Assembly (NCBI GenBank): GCA_021234155.1
Contig: JAJEKV010000035.1
Coordinates: 10,354,407-10,418,406, forward strand
DNA: 64,000 nt
Direction of reading: 5' to 3'
Source of the DNA: Isoetes taiwanensis
Taxonomy: Eukaryota > Streptophyta > Lycopodiopsida > Isoetales > Isoetaceae
Shown here: positions 11,076 to 21,930 of the stretch, piece after piece
How the letters are laid out: the number at the start of each line of letters is the position of its first letter
Numbering within the stretch: position 1 is the stretch's first letter
Made by a program: the position numbers and the translations under genes
The notes under the pieces: model-generated
The model's input: only the letters and a program-made list of their open reading frames with translations
Told to the model about the DNA's origin: nothing
Database searches by the model: none

Positions 11076-11969
11076 CGTAAACCTTAGTACGAGCAGGTTC
11101 TATGAGCTACTGTGAGCTACTGAGACAAATGGAATGGTTAGCTATGTTAGAAACAAGGCAAGAATTGTAGAAGCAACCATCAAGATACAAATAAGAGCAT
11201 GATATTTCTCTTACGATCATCTTTCAAGCTTAAATATTCATCATCAGATCTAGAGAATGAGAAAAACAGGATTGAGCTTAAATCATAAGCAAAAACAGGG
11301 GCTTTTCTGGGCTTAACTGATGATGAGATTTTCACTGGGCTTAAAGTGAAGGGGACTCGCCCTTAGCTAGGAGAGCTGCCATGTAAAGGGCTGCAGATTC
11401 AACCGTTTAACTGCTTCAAAAATTTTCCCTGTTTGAAAGAACGATGAGCATCAGCCTGCTTCAAAATATTGCTCCATTTTTTTCCTATATAGCTGCAGCA
11501 AACTGTTCAAAATTTTGCCCTGTTTGAGGCAAATTATTTGGAAGAAACCATGTGGGAGTCATTAGAGTACCTTCGCCTTTAGCTTGTGTCGAGCTAGCTA
11601 TGCCATACCTTAGTGGATTCTCCTGGCAACGCACTGATTTATCCGGCATAACTGTAGTATTGCCACCTCTTTCTGCATTAATCGGCAATCCAAGATCAGA
11701 AGAGAAGAAGCTTGAGAGCAAGAACGGGATTGAAAAGAGCCATATCTCACAGTCCGCGCAGTGGAAAATGAGATTGAAAATGAGATCGCTGTCGAAGCAG
11801 GGGAGCACTTTGCCAGAATGCCGGAAGTCCAAATATTCTCCACAAAAGAATATTTGGGACGTTATTGACAATAATCATTGGAATGTTCTCTTAGAAAGAA
11901 TATTCGAGAGGTTATGTGATATAACCACTCAGTGATCCAACGGTAGATAGCGGTCCGATGCTTAGAACC
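11076..11969. other. Region between hairpin and repeat copy b
   Basis: Conserved in unit 3 (61630-62517) and absent from unit 2. Both strands stay open for ~125 codons around 11485-11935, but the translated frames are not preserved in unit 3 and match no family I recognise. Possibly the body of the hairpin-bearing transcript. Confidence 0.4.
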
Positions 11970-12236
11970 TTTAAACAATTATAAAGTCTATATAAAACTC
12001 AAGGCAATTCAAAAACATAATGCTTGCCTTTGAATGAAGCTCTTTTTAATACAATTCCAATATTTTATGCCCGACTAAAAGCCCAGCAATGTTGGGCACG
12101 TTTTCTAGTTATAATATAAAAGATTATTTTAAAGGTTGTGGGGGGCGGGGGTTGTGTGCGAGGGGCATCTATATATAAAGGGATGTGCCTTGTGTGAGAA
12201 TAGCTATATTTTGATTTTCAAAAAGTAATGTTTTGG
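11970..12236 (+). repeat. Direct repeat copy b, with TATA box
   Basis: Second copy of the 10545-10827 repeat (shared AAAGTCTATATAAAACTCAA and CATAATGCTTGCCTTTGAAT), with a TATA element near 12168-12180. It lies downstream of the minus-strand kinase gene's 3' end. Confidence 0.65.
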
Positions 12237-12532
12237 ATATTATTAGTCGCAAATCCCATAATGATCACATATTGCTACTTGATTATATACAGGTTTTCAA
12301 CTTTTGTTAAAGAATGCTAGGTAGTGTCATTTTACAAATCATTTATAGGTCCCAAATATTACAAGTTCCAACCTGCGCCCAGCAAGCAACACTGGCCACC
12401 TTAACTAGTAAATATAACAAAAAATTTCTGATACAATACACAATTGGTCTCCTTAGAGTACCTGGATTAGGGACTTGTATATAGAAGTAATTGCACTTAT
12501 TTCGAAGTTACACCAAATCGACTCAATTCTAG

Positions 12533-13972
12533 TTACACCAACAAATCCTCGATTGATGAAAATGACTCCTCGCCGGTGGTTAATATTTCTTCCTTGATAA
12601 TCCAAAGTTCCTGGCATATCTCCTCAAAGGAAGGACGTTGAGAGGGCTCTTGACTACAAGTACGGCGAATCAATTCGAGAAGTCTACTATTGGCCTCACC
12701 TTTAAGGAGAAGAATCTCAGAACAAATAATGCCGAAACTATACACATCTGCCTTCTTTGAGTAAGAACTCCCATAATTGTGTCTTACTTCCTGGGCCTCC
12801 ATGTATGATGTTGTCTGTGGCTTCTTTTTGGTGCCAAATTTGCTTTTCTTCAGCCAGTGAGTACTTTGTAATTGTGTTTCCCTTATGAGGTCATGTGTTT
12901 TGTTTCTGCTTTCTTCTTGGTGTCTTTCAATATTCTTTTGCTCTTGTTGTTGTTGCTTTTGTTGTAAATATCATCATTGCACCTTGCTTCTGGGGCTAAG
13001 TACGCTGTTGTTACGGATTTATGCTCGTTATTCACTCCAGAGGACTCACTTTTACATAAACCAAAATAGGCAAGCTTAACCAAATAATGGTCATTACTTC
13101 TTCTTCTCACTAGGATATTCTGTGGTTTTAAGTCACAATGGACTACATCATTTTTGTGCAGGTATAACATTCCTTTGGCTATTTGAAGCATAATATCAGT
13201 TATTTCTAACAAAGGCACTTCTATGGGCTTACCTATCAGGTCTGCTATATTCATGTCCATGAGCTCGAAAATTAGAAGCTTGTACATCTCTTGGTGGCAC
13301 CAACCTAGCAATTTTAAGATGTGTGAGGAATCCAGAGCTTGTAATTTGGTTGTCACAGAGACGAACTCTTCGTCATAAAACGTCTTCACAGCCACGTGTA
13401 ATCCTCTCCAATTTGCCTTCATCACTGCCTCATTACTTCCAGCGCCCAATATCTCTAGATCGTGGTATCTAATCTGTGGAAGAGGGCTGTACTGGGATGA
13501 AGAGCTTGAAAAAACATCTTTGAGGATTACCCTTGAAAGGTTCGATCAAGTTCCACTTTCTTCTCGGATGGGTGATAAGACTAGAATTCTTGGAAAGGGG
13601 TGAAATTAGAAGCGTCTTAATAGCCTACTTATCATGTCTATGTATCTTCTAAGATCATCACTAATCTCCACAAATTCTCCTTCAGGTTGGCATCGTCTCA
13701 AGAACATTTTGGGACTTCTTTGATTCTGCGTTAAGCTCGGGGCCGCTGTAAAAGCGCAACTAGACACTCTCCCACTTTGCTTGGCCTCTGCAGGAATTCA
13801 ATTCCTCATCAAAATGAGGAGTGCATCGCATGAAAATACTTGAATCTGCAAGAGCTGAAATAAGGCGGAGAGTGGAATATCTTGCATCATTTACATCTAA
13901 TTGATTGATCCGCTTTGAGATATCTACGAAATTACGAATCCAAATATTAAGTAAAGGCCATTGATCCGTCAT
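12533..13972 (-). pseudogene. Helical-N-terminus + kinase-like protein gene, frameshifted copy (unit 1)
   Basis: Homologous to 33227-34650. Reading down the minus strand, an N-terminal part starts MTDQWPLLNIWIRNFVD at 13972. The linker with SSSSQYSPLP is followed in frame by IRYHDLEILGAGSNEAVMKA. The kinase-like domain (VAVK lysine, HCDLKPQN loop, APE) follows, and the C-terminal lobe (12533-12802) lies in a different frame. Breaks fall near 13560-13800 and 12855-12890. At the latter, TACTTTG replaces TACTG of unit 2 and CTTATGAGG replaces CTTCTGAGG, so the break may be a consensus error rather than a true mutation. The join between N-terminus and kinase is intact here and broken in unit 2. 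Confidence 0.7.
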
Positions 13973-14042
13973 GGAGTGATCTCCTCTGAAATGCGGTTCA
14001 ACTGTTAATTTCTTTGAGTTACATATAAAAATTCACGTCCAT

Positions 14043-14567
14043 GAATAGTTCTTTAAAGGTTTCCAGCAGGTGAAGTTTCCTTGCAATGTATAAGAACACC
14101 ATATATCTGTACATCAACAGGACTCTATAAAAGAAATAAATGCAAATATCAAATGGTTTGAACATTGTATATGTGGGGTTAAAATTTTCCTTGTTATAAC
14201 ACGAGCTCGCAATACTACAAGCAACCAACAGTAATCGACAAGCAATCTCAATGTCATATACAATGTTCAAACCATTTATTTTTTGGCACAAAAGTCCTGT
14301 TGATGTACAGATAGTCCACTATGGTGTTGTTCCTATACATTGCAAGGAATCTTCGCGCTGCGTCCACTTCTACAAAAATGACACAAAAGTGACATTTATG
14401 CTCCGCGCTTTTATGGAGCATAAATGTCACTTTTGTGTCATTTGGGGGGCACAAACGTCATAAATGGCACAAAAGTGATGTTTCTGCTCCGTAAAAAGGC
14501 GGAGCATAAATGTCACTTTTGTGCCATTTCTGCCTATTTTTGTAGTAGTGACTTTAAAGAACTATTC
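14043..14567. repeat. 525-bp inverted repeat upstream of the kinase-like gene (unit 1)
   Basis: The outer ends GAATAGTTCTTTAAA (14043) and TTTAAAGAACTATTC (14553) are complementary. Inner blocks also pair: GCAATGTATAAGAACACCAT with its complement near 14325-14345, and GGTTTGAACATTGTATATG with CATATACAATGTTCAAACC. The loop is about 80 nt. The structure sits 70-600 bp upstream of the kinase-like gene's start and could yield a long hairpin RNA. A CACTA-like MITE interrupts only the right arm. Confidence 0.75.
14365..14550. mobile_element. CACTA-like MITE (unit 1)
   Basis: Ends CACTTCTACAAAAATG and TATTTTTGTAGTAGTG, matching the CACTACTACAAAAA terminal pattern of plant CACTA (En/Spm) elements. 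Inside are two nested inverted repeats with GACATTTATGCTCC / GGAGCATAAATGTC. It is 186 bp and non-coding. A clear 3-bp target duplication is not visible. Confidence 0.65.
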
Positions 14568-14852
14568 ATCCTAAATAAAGAAACTTCTCCACGACGGGCA
14601 ATTGCCCAAGTGCTGCCCTTCATTTGCCATACAGATTATATTTTTATTTGTTTTGACAAGCAAAAATCCCAAAAACAGACATGAATGTCGACAAATTCCG
14701 ACCAGAAGGAATATATTGAGGAATACATGTTTTTAGTGGCCTACGGCCAATTGGCCATACATTCACATTGTTCAAAAAAGTAATTGGCCACATCAGAGTA
14801 GAGTAGGAATTGCATTCGCGCCATGAGCAAAGGGTGATGGCCAATTCACAAC

Positions 14853-15010
14853 ACCAAATTATTAAATTCATTCCATAAGTGGCCAGTTTAGTATTTGCCA
14901 AGTCTTCATAACCATAGGGCATGGCCATTTGACCAAATTATTAAATTCATTCTATAAGTGGCCAATTTATTATTTGCCAAGTCTTCATAACCATAGGACA
15001 TGGCCATTTG
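14853..15010 (+). repeat. 79-bp tandem direct duplication
   Basis: Two copies, 14853-14931 and 14932-15010, both running from ACCAAATTATTAAATTCATT to GGCCATTTG with a few differences. The unit-2 hAT transposon is inserted in the equivalent of copy 1. Confidence 0.85.
14882..14889 (+). other. Empty target site of the unit-2 hAT transposon
   Basis: GCCAGTTT occurs once here, between AAGTG and AGTATTTGCC. In unit 2 it is duplicated on both sides of the 6.9 kb hAT element, so this copy preserves the pre-insertion site. Confidence 0.9.
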
Positions 15011-15904
15011 AAAATATTATCTGCACTAAAAACCTGCTGGGGTGGCCATTTAAAGCATGGAAGAATTGTAAATATATAGGCTTGTGGCCATGGGCAATTG
15101 TAGGGGGGACACAATTTCACCACTTGTAGGGGTTAAATTTTTGTTTGAGTTTAGACCTAAACTTCTAAAAGTATGTTTTAATAATATAGTATTTTTTCAA
15201 ATTTTATTATACAATCTATATATTTTTATTATATTGTATTTTTATACAATCTGTACCTGTGGTTGCTGTTGTGACGAGAATAGATATTAGGAGGGAGCTG
15301 CTTTGCAAGGCCAAGGATGCCAAAGGAAGATACAACATGGCAAAAGCGGGCACCTGCATGTGTGTTTATTAAATCTTCCACACTATCTTCAAAGGAAAGC
15401 AAGGAAATGCACAAACCTGAATCTTAAAACAGTCCATTAAGCTCGGGGATTCAAAGCATCTCGATTTACGTCTGCGCTCTCTTGCTACTCTTTATTTTGC
15501 ATAGTCTCATATTTTCTAAAGGGTTAAACTTCCCTTGAAAAAAGTTCTTTTTTGTACACTTGCCTATACTTAAATATAAATAGCATTCAATCAAAAAAGA
15601 ATTATGATATGCATAGTTATTCCTTTTTATGCTTTCTATATATAACGTGACTGAAAGACACGAAGATAAAATTTTACTACAGTTAGTAAGACATTTACCT
15701 TTTGCTGATGCAATGGATGCTTTGTTTTCCATGCAAAATAGTAACTCAGACATGGAATCCTCGAACATCTCATCAGAGCAGCTGGAATTAACATCTCATG
15801 TTACAGGTCTGTTGATCAGATTAATTTCGCATTGCTAAAATGTATAGATTACTGTTCCATCAAAATCTCTTACCATTGAAAGGGGAGACTCCTATCCATC
15901 AAGA
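15011..15904. other. Sequence between duplication and PPR remnant
   Basis: AT-rich DNA. Two short coding-like islands could be exon remnants, near 15270-15370 (reads RRELLCKAKDAKGRYNMAKA) and 15650-15800 (contains VRHLPFADAMDALFSMQNSN). I cannot assign either to a family. Copy in unit 2: 42604-43507. Confidence 0.35.
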
Positions 15905-16160
15905 AGTGCAGTTTGCTCATGGAGCCATCAATTTATGCTTATGCAGAGGACATGGGGTGTTTCAGGGGGAAGATTATGTTGGCTATAAAGTGCTTTAATG
16001 CACAACTATGGTGTTTTATCAAACGATGTTGTATTTCTGGCTCTCATAACAGTTTGTCATGCAGGCTTGGTTGGGCTTGGTTGTTGAGGATGGATGAATA
16101 TCATGAATTAAGACCAAACGTATGTTATGTGATCTCCATGATCTCTTGGGGCACACAAGG
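15905..16160 (+). pseudogene. PPR protein (E-type C-terminal region) remnant
   Basis: Shifting frames give YGVLSNDVVFLALITVCHAG followed by DEYHELRPNVCYV and a segment resembling CMIDLLGRAG. This is the layout of a P/PLS pentatricopeptide repeat next to the E motif in plant organelle RNA-processing proteins. Stops and frame changes make it a pseudogene. Only about 85 codons are recognisable. The unit-2 copy at 43508 has the first part open. Confidence 0.55.
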
Positions 16161-17227
16161 TAATTTACAGTAAAAGATGTGCCTACGACCACAGTAAAGG
16201 TAGATATATAACCCTTGCAGAATGCACTTTAATGTGGAGTTAGTCCTAATGCTTTGATCAGATTGTTATCTTAGATCTCTGTATGCTCCAGGATATATTC
16301 TCATGCTGAATATTTATGCGACGGCATAGTATAAAATACATTTTGGCTGTATTCAACATTGTTATACCTTGAGCAAGATTAGTTTCCACATGCTTCAAAG
16401 CCTTGGTTCGCTTTGATAAAATATGTACAGTTAAGGTTTTTTACTATATTCTTCATGTTCATAATTTGTTAGCAAATTTGCTGGTCCAAAGTCTCATAAA
16501 GTTATTTCTTGCTTCAGGCCTATGGAACTAAAACAACGTTACCCAACACCGTGTTTCCTTCAAAATTGATGTTGTCAAACTAGGCAGAGTAACCCGACAT
16601 GTTGATATTGAAAAACTTCTCCAGCTAAGTTAATGGCAGGAAGCATCCTACCCCCACCATCAATCTTAACACCAGACGTAAATAGTTTTATAGAGAGCAT
16701 TGCCTAAAGTGTGAACTCAAAATCAACAAAATTGGCATATAACATGTATGTGTGAATATAATGCCTTAGTGTGAGTACCAATCTAATAGAATTGGTTATA
16801 TTAGAAGTTAACATGATGGATTAGGTGTGGACATAGACTAAACTTAATTCGTTATGTTACCAGCTAACAGAACTGCATGTGTGAACCAACTGTAAATTTT
16901 TGCCTTTAAGTTTGGAGAATCGTCTCTCTTGGTTTAGCCAGGGATAGGCTATGAGAGGCTTGTGATGGGCTTTATACGAAAAGTGAGGCATCCAAGGTGA
17001 GAAATAATATATCCAATAAGTATTAATCATGATGGATGTGAAGCGTTAGTTTCTATATGGACTTCATAAGAAATATATTCAATATTTTAAGGTTGGGAAT
17101 TTGGATGGGCCCTCTTCTTCCTTACAACAATGCTATGTGTTGAAATAACATCTCATACAACATTATAGCAAATGCTTCAGCACATAAACCACCTCGTAGC
17201 TTTATGCCATTTCCCTATTCAATGCCA
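16161..17227. other. Non-coding ~1.07 kb joining unit 1 to unit 2
   Basis: No gene is seen. It is almost identical to 43771-44834, and the first array monomers follow directly after TATTCAATGCC in both places. Confidence 0.6.
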
Positions 17228-18425
17228 GGTGGCTCAAACATGCCAAGGTGGCTCAAACATGCCACCTAGGCTCCAACATGCCACCTAGGCTCAAACATGC
17301 CACGTGGACTCCATAATGCCACGTGGGCTCCAACATACCAAGGTTGCTCAAACATGCCACCTAGGCTCAAAAATGCCAAGGTGGCTCCAACAAGCCAACT
17401 AGGTTCCAACATGCTCAAACATGCCACGCGGGCTCTAACATGCCACCTATGATCCAACTCGCCAAGGTGGCTCAAATATGCCACGTGGGCTCCAACATGC
17501 CAAGGTGGCTCAAGCATGCCACGCAGGCTCCAACATGCCACCTAGGCTCTAACATGCCAAGGTGGCTCAAACATGCCACGTGGTCTCCAACATGCCACCT
17601 AGGCTCCAACATGCCAAGGTGGCTCCAACATGCCAAGGTGGCTCAAACATGCCACCTAGGCTCCAACGTGCTCAAACATGCCAAGGTGGCTCAAACATGC
17701 CACGTGGGCTCCAACATGCCAAGGTGGCTCAAACATGCCACCTATGCTCAAACATGCCAAGGTGGCTCAAACATGCCACCTAGGCTCCAACATGACAAAA
17801 TGGCTCAAACATGCCACCTAGGCTCCAACATGCTCAAACATGCCACGTGGGCTCCAACATGCCACCTATGCTCCAACTTGCCAAGGTGGCTCAAATATGC
17901 CACGTGGGCTCCAACATGCCACCTAGGCTCCAACATTCCTAGGTGACTCAAACATGCCACCTAGGCTCAAACATGCCAAGGTGGCTCCAACATGCCACCT
18001 AGGCTCAAACATGCCAGGTGGCTCAAACATGCCACCCAGGCTCCAACATGCCACCTAGGCTCCAACATTCCTAGGTGGCTCAAACATGCCACCTAGGCTC
18101 AAACATGCCATGCAGGCTCACTTAGGCTCCAACATGCCAAGGTGGCTCCAACATGCCACCTAGGCTCAAACATGCCAAGGTGGCTCAAACATGCCACCTA
18201 GGCTCCAACATGCCACCTAGGCTCAAACATGCCAAGGTGGCTCAAACATGCCAAGTGGACTCCATAATGCCACGTGGGCTCCAACATGCCAAGGTGACTC
18301 AAACATGCCACCTAGGCTCAGACATGCCAAGGTGGCTCCAACATGCCATGCAGTCTCCAACATGCCAACGTGGCTCAGGCATGCCACCTAGGCTCAAGCA
18401 TGCCACTTAGGCACCCCAAGTGGTG
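17228..18425 (+). repeat. 20-bp minisatellite array, FB2 left arm
   Basis: About 60 monomers of the CAAACATGCCACCTAGGCTC family. Variants carry CCAAGGTGG, CCACGTGGG or CCATGTGG at the variable centre. It stays open in several frames (one run of 168 codons at 17440-17946) only because the 60-nt period lacks stops. Confidence 0.9.
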
Positions 18426-19589
18426 ACATGGCATGCCAAGTAAGCAAGGTCAAGTTTTGACTAGGCGAAAAATGAAAAGATGTCCATCTTTGGTCTTTTC
18501 ATTGGGTGGTGTTGGCAAATTTTAGGTGACATGGCTAGATGATGGTGACATGGATATGATGACTAGGACTTTATGCATATGATAACCTTTGAAATTTTCG
18601 TAGAGGAGTTTGGCAAGGGATAGAATAGAGGGATCTTGGAGAACTTAAAGCGCTGACACCCTTCCCCAAATCGAACCAGGCCAGGACTTTGCGCAGCTTT
18701 CTCACCAGAGGGGAGAGGCCAGACCCCAGGAGATGGACCTCATAAAGGTTGGCGAGGCAGCCTTTCCTATCAGCGCTCCTCTGGGAGGGCAAATGCCAAT
18801 ACCACCCCCTCCGGGAGCTCAATTTTCCTATCCGACCATTGAATCCGTCATTCAAGTAACACCCGGCGGGCTCAAAAGAATCAAGATCCGTCGGAGAACT
18901 TATCAAACCAAGGCGTTAGCGGGTTGGCCAGAAAACCAAGTGTTTTGTTGTTCGGGCGATACAAAGGCTCACGGAATGGAGATTGGACTTAGCCATGTCA
19001 TCCAGGAATGGCGAAATTACCCCGAGGACCAAGTTACATGGTCATTTTTGCCAACGAAAGAAACACGAACCCTCTACATAGCGGTGTTCGCGACCACCTC
19101 CCTAGGCCAATTAGGTGTTGGACATGAGCTACTTTGGTGCTTCTTGGAGAAGGGGTGGTCTTACGCCCCGAGAAACTTGGTCCCCGAGGGTAAAGTCGAC
19201 ATTTTGAGTCCATTGGCGGTCAGTTCCACGGTTTTTGGAGTGGGAGAGTTGCGTCGCGGCCGGGGAGCCTTCGAGATAGAACCTTTGGGGCCAATTGCTT
19301 CGGGAAGGTTTTAAGGGTCCATCTTAAGGCGTCAACACCCTCCCTCTACCTGATGACATTATACAAGATCCTGGTCGAATCTGACTAGGATATGCCCTCT
19401 AAAACGTAAACCCTGTGTGTTGCTAGGTTATTGAAGGGTTTACGTTATGGAGGTCGAGTTTTAGTCGGTTGCACTTGGGACATGGTCGGGAAGTTCGCGG
19501 TTGAAAATCTTGAATCAATAGGGAATGCGAGAATGGGGCTTGGATTTATCCTCCTCCGGTGTGGCAATTAGAAGTCAAAGCTTTTGCGG

Positions 19590-19905
19590 TGGCAAAATTG
19601 TTTGGGGATCATTAGGGATGGCCAATAGATCCAAACTCTGTTATTTCAGTTGCTATGGCTCCGCATGCATGTTTAGAAAAGGTGCACCTAGTTATCCAAG
19701 AAAACGACCACGTTTTAGTCTGCGAAACGTAAACCCTGTATGTTGGTAGGTTATTATAGGGTTTTACGTTTTGCAGACTAAAACGTGGTCGTTTTCTTGG
19801 ATAACTAGGTGAACCTTTTCTAAACATGCATGCGGAGCCATAGAAACTGAAATAACAGAGTTTGGATCTATTGGCCATACCGAATGATCCCAAACAATTT
19901 TGCTA
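19590..19905. repeat. FB2 core palindrome
   Basis: The most perfect part of the element. The sequence around GTTATCCAAGAAAACGACCA (from 19691) and CGTTTTAGTCTGC is mirrored by GCAGACTAAAACG and TGGTCGTTTTCTTGGATAAC, around the 20-nt loop GTATGTTGGTAGGTTATTAT (19738-19757). Outwards, CCAAACTCTGTTATTTCAGT pairs with its complement near 19845. Confidence 0.9.
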
Positions 19906-21104
19906 CTGCAAAAGGTGCTCTTGACTTCTAATTGCTACACTGGGAGGAGGATAAATCCAAACCCCATTCCGTCAATTCCTATTGCTTCGCATTCTCAACT
20001 GCAACTTCTCGACCATGTTCCAAGTGCAACCGACTAAAACTCGACCTCCATAACATAAACCCTTCAATAACCTAGCAACACACAGGGTTTACGTTTCAGA
20101 GGCCATATCCTAGTCAGATTTGACCAGGACCATGCACAATGTCATGACGTAGAGGGAGGGTGTTGATGCCAGAAGATGGACCCTTAAAACATTTCGGAAG
20201 CAGTTCGTCCCAAAGGTCCTCTCTCGAAGGCCCCTGGCCATGGACGGGCAACTCTCCCACTCTGGAACTGTGAACTGACTCTGCCAATGGCCTCAAAATG
20301 CTGACATTACCCTGGGGACCAAGTTTCGTGTGCAGAAGACCACCCCTTCTCTAAGAATCGCCTCATGTACAATAGTTCGTAGTCAATTGGACTAAGAGAT
20401 GGCTGCAGAATACTGCCATGTAGAGGGTTCATGTTTTTTGTTTTTTTCGTTGCCAAAAATGACCGTGTAACTTGGTCTTTAGGGTAATTTCGCTATTCCG
20501 GACGACATGGTGAAGTCGAATCTCCATTCCGGGGCCTTTGTACTGCCCGAACGACAAAACACTTGGGTTTCTACATGGTCGACCGCAGGACGCTTCATGG
20601 TTTGATAAGTTCTCCCGGACCGATCTTTAATTTTTTTGAACCTCTCGAAGCATATTACTTGCACGACAAATTCAACGGTCGGATAGGGAAACCGAGCTCC
20701 GAGAGGAGGGGCATTGGCATTTGCCCGCCCGAAGGAGCGATGGCAGGAAAGGCTGCCTCATCAACCTTTATGAGGTCCGTCTCCTGGGGTCTGGCCTCTC
20801 CCCTCTGGTGAGGAAGCCGCACAAAGTCCTGGCCTGGTTCGATATTGGGGAAGGGCGTCAGCGCTTTAAGTTCTTCAAGATCCCTCTATTCTATCCCTTG
20901 CCAAACTCCTCTACCAAAAATTCCAAAGGTTATCATATTTCTTGCATAAAGTCCTAGTCATCATGTTCACGCCACCACCATCTAGCCATGTCACCCAAAA
21001 TTTGTCAACATCACCCAATGAAAAGACCAAAGATGGACATCTTTTCATTTTTGGCCTAGTCAAAACTTGGCCTTGCTTACTTGACATGCCATGTCACCAC
21101 TTGG

Positions 21105-21925
21105 AGTGCCTAGGTGGCATGCTTGAACCTAGGTGGCATGCCTGAGCCACCTTTGCATGTTCGAACCTAGGTGGCATGTTGGAGCCTGCGTGGCATATTG
21201 GAGCCACCTTGGCATGTTTGAGCCTAGGTGGCATGTTAGAGCTTAGGTGGCATGTTTGAGCCACCTTGGCATGTTGGAGCCCACGTGGCATGTTGGAGTC
21301 CACGTGGCATGTTTGAGCCACCTTGGCATGTTAGAGCATAAGTGGCACATTGGAGCACACGTGGCATGTTTTAGCCTAGGTGGCATGTTGGAGACCACAT
21401 GGCATGTTTGAGCCACCTTGGCATGTTAGAGCCTAGGTGGCATGTTGAAGCCCACGTGGCATGTTTGAGCCACCTTGGCATGTTGGAGCCTAGGTGGCAT
21501 GTTGGAGCCAGCATGGCATGTTTGATCCACCTTGGCATGTTGGAGCCACCTTGGCATGTTAGGAGCCTAGGTGGCATGTTGGAGCCCACGTGGTATGGTT
21601 GAGTCACCTTGGCATGTTTGAGCCACCATGGCATCTTAGAGCCTCGGTGGCATGTTGGAGTCACCTTGGCATGTTAGAGCCTAGGTGGCATGTTGGAGCC
21701 CATGTGGCATGTTTGGGCCACCTTGGCATGTTATATCTTAGGTGGCATGTTGGAGCCACCTGGCATGTTCGAGCCTAGCTGGCATGTTGGAGCCCATGTG
21801 GCATGTTTGAGCCACCTTGGCATGTTGGAGCCTAGGTGGCATGTTGGAGCCACCTTGGCATGTCAGAGCCTTATAGGTGGCATGTTGGAGTCCATGTGGA
21901 ATGTTTGAGCCACCTTTGCAAATAC
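21105..21925 (-). repeat. 20-bp minisatellite array, FB2 right arm (inverted)
   Basis: Reverse-complement monomers (GGTGGCATGTTGGAGCC types), nearly identical to 5755-6570 and 49215-50035. It ends at the common border near 'cacctttgcaaatac'. Confidence 0.9.
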
Positions 21926-21930
21926 TTAGG

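Larger units (their letters stand above)
17228..21930. mobile_element. Foldback element copy 2 (complete)
   Basis: A complete inverted-repeat element: left minisatellite arm 17228-18425, left inner arm 18426-19737, 20-nt loop 19738-19757, right inner arm 19758-21104, right minisatellite 21105-21925. The outermost bases begin AGGTGGCTCAAACATG and end CATGTTTGAGCCACCTT-like, so the array itself forms the termini. No transposase is encoded. The target duplication cannot be resolved because every copy has the same flanks. Confidence 0.85.

Noticed and set aside
11485-11935. Overlapping ~128-codon open frames on both strands
   Set aside because: Neither frame is maintained in the unit-3 copy and no domain is recognisable.
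10545-12236. Small LTR retrotransposon (TRIM) bounded by the direct repeats
   Set aside because: No TG..CA ends, tRNA primer binding site, polypurine tract or 4-6 bp target duplication could be seen. Kept only as an alternative to a promoter duplication.
17440-17946. Long repetitive open frames in the minisatellite arrays (for example 168 codons here, 142 codons at 5890-6318 on the minus strand)
   Set aside because: A 20-bp monomer has a 60-nt coding period without stops in several frames on both strands. There is no start context, codon bias or conservation of one frame.
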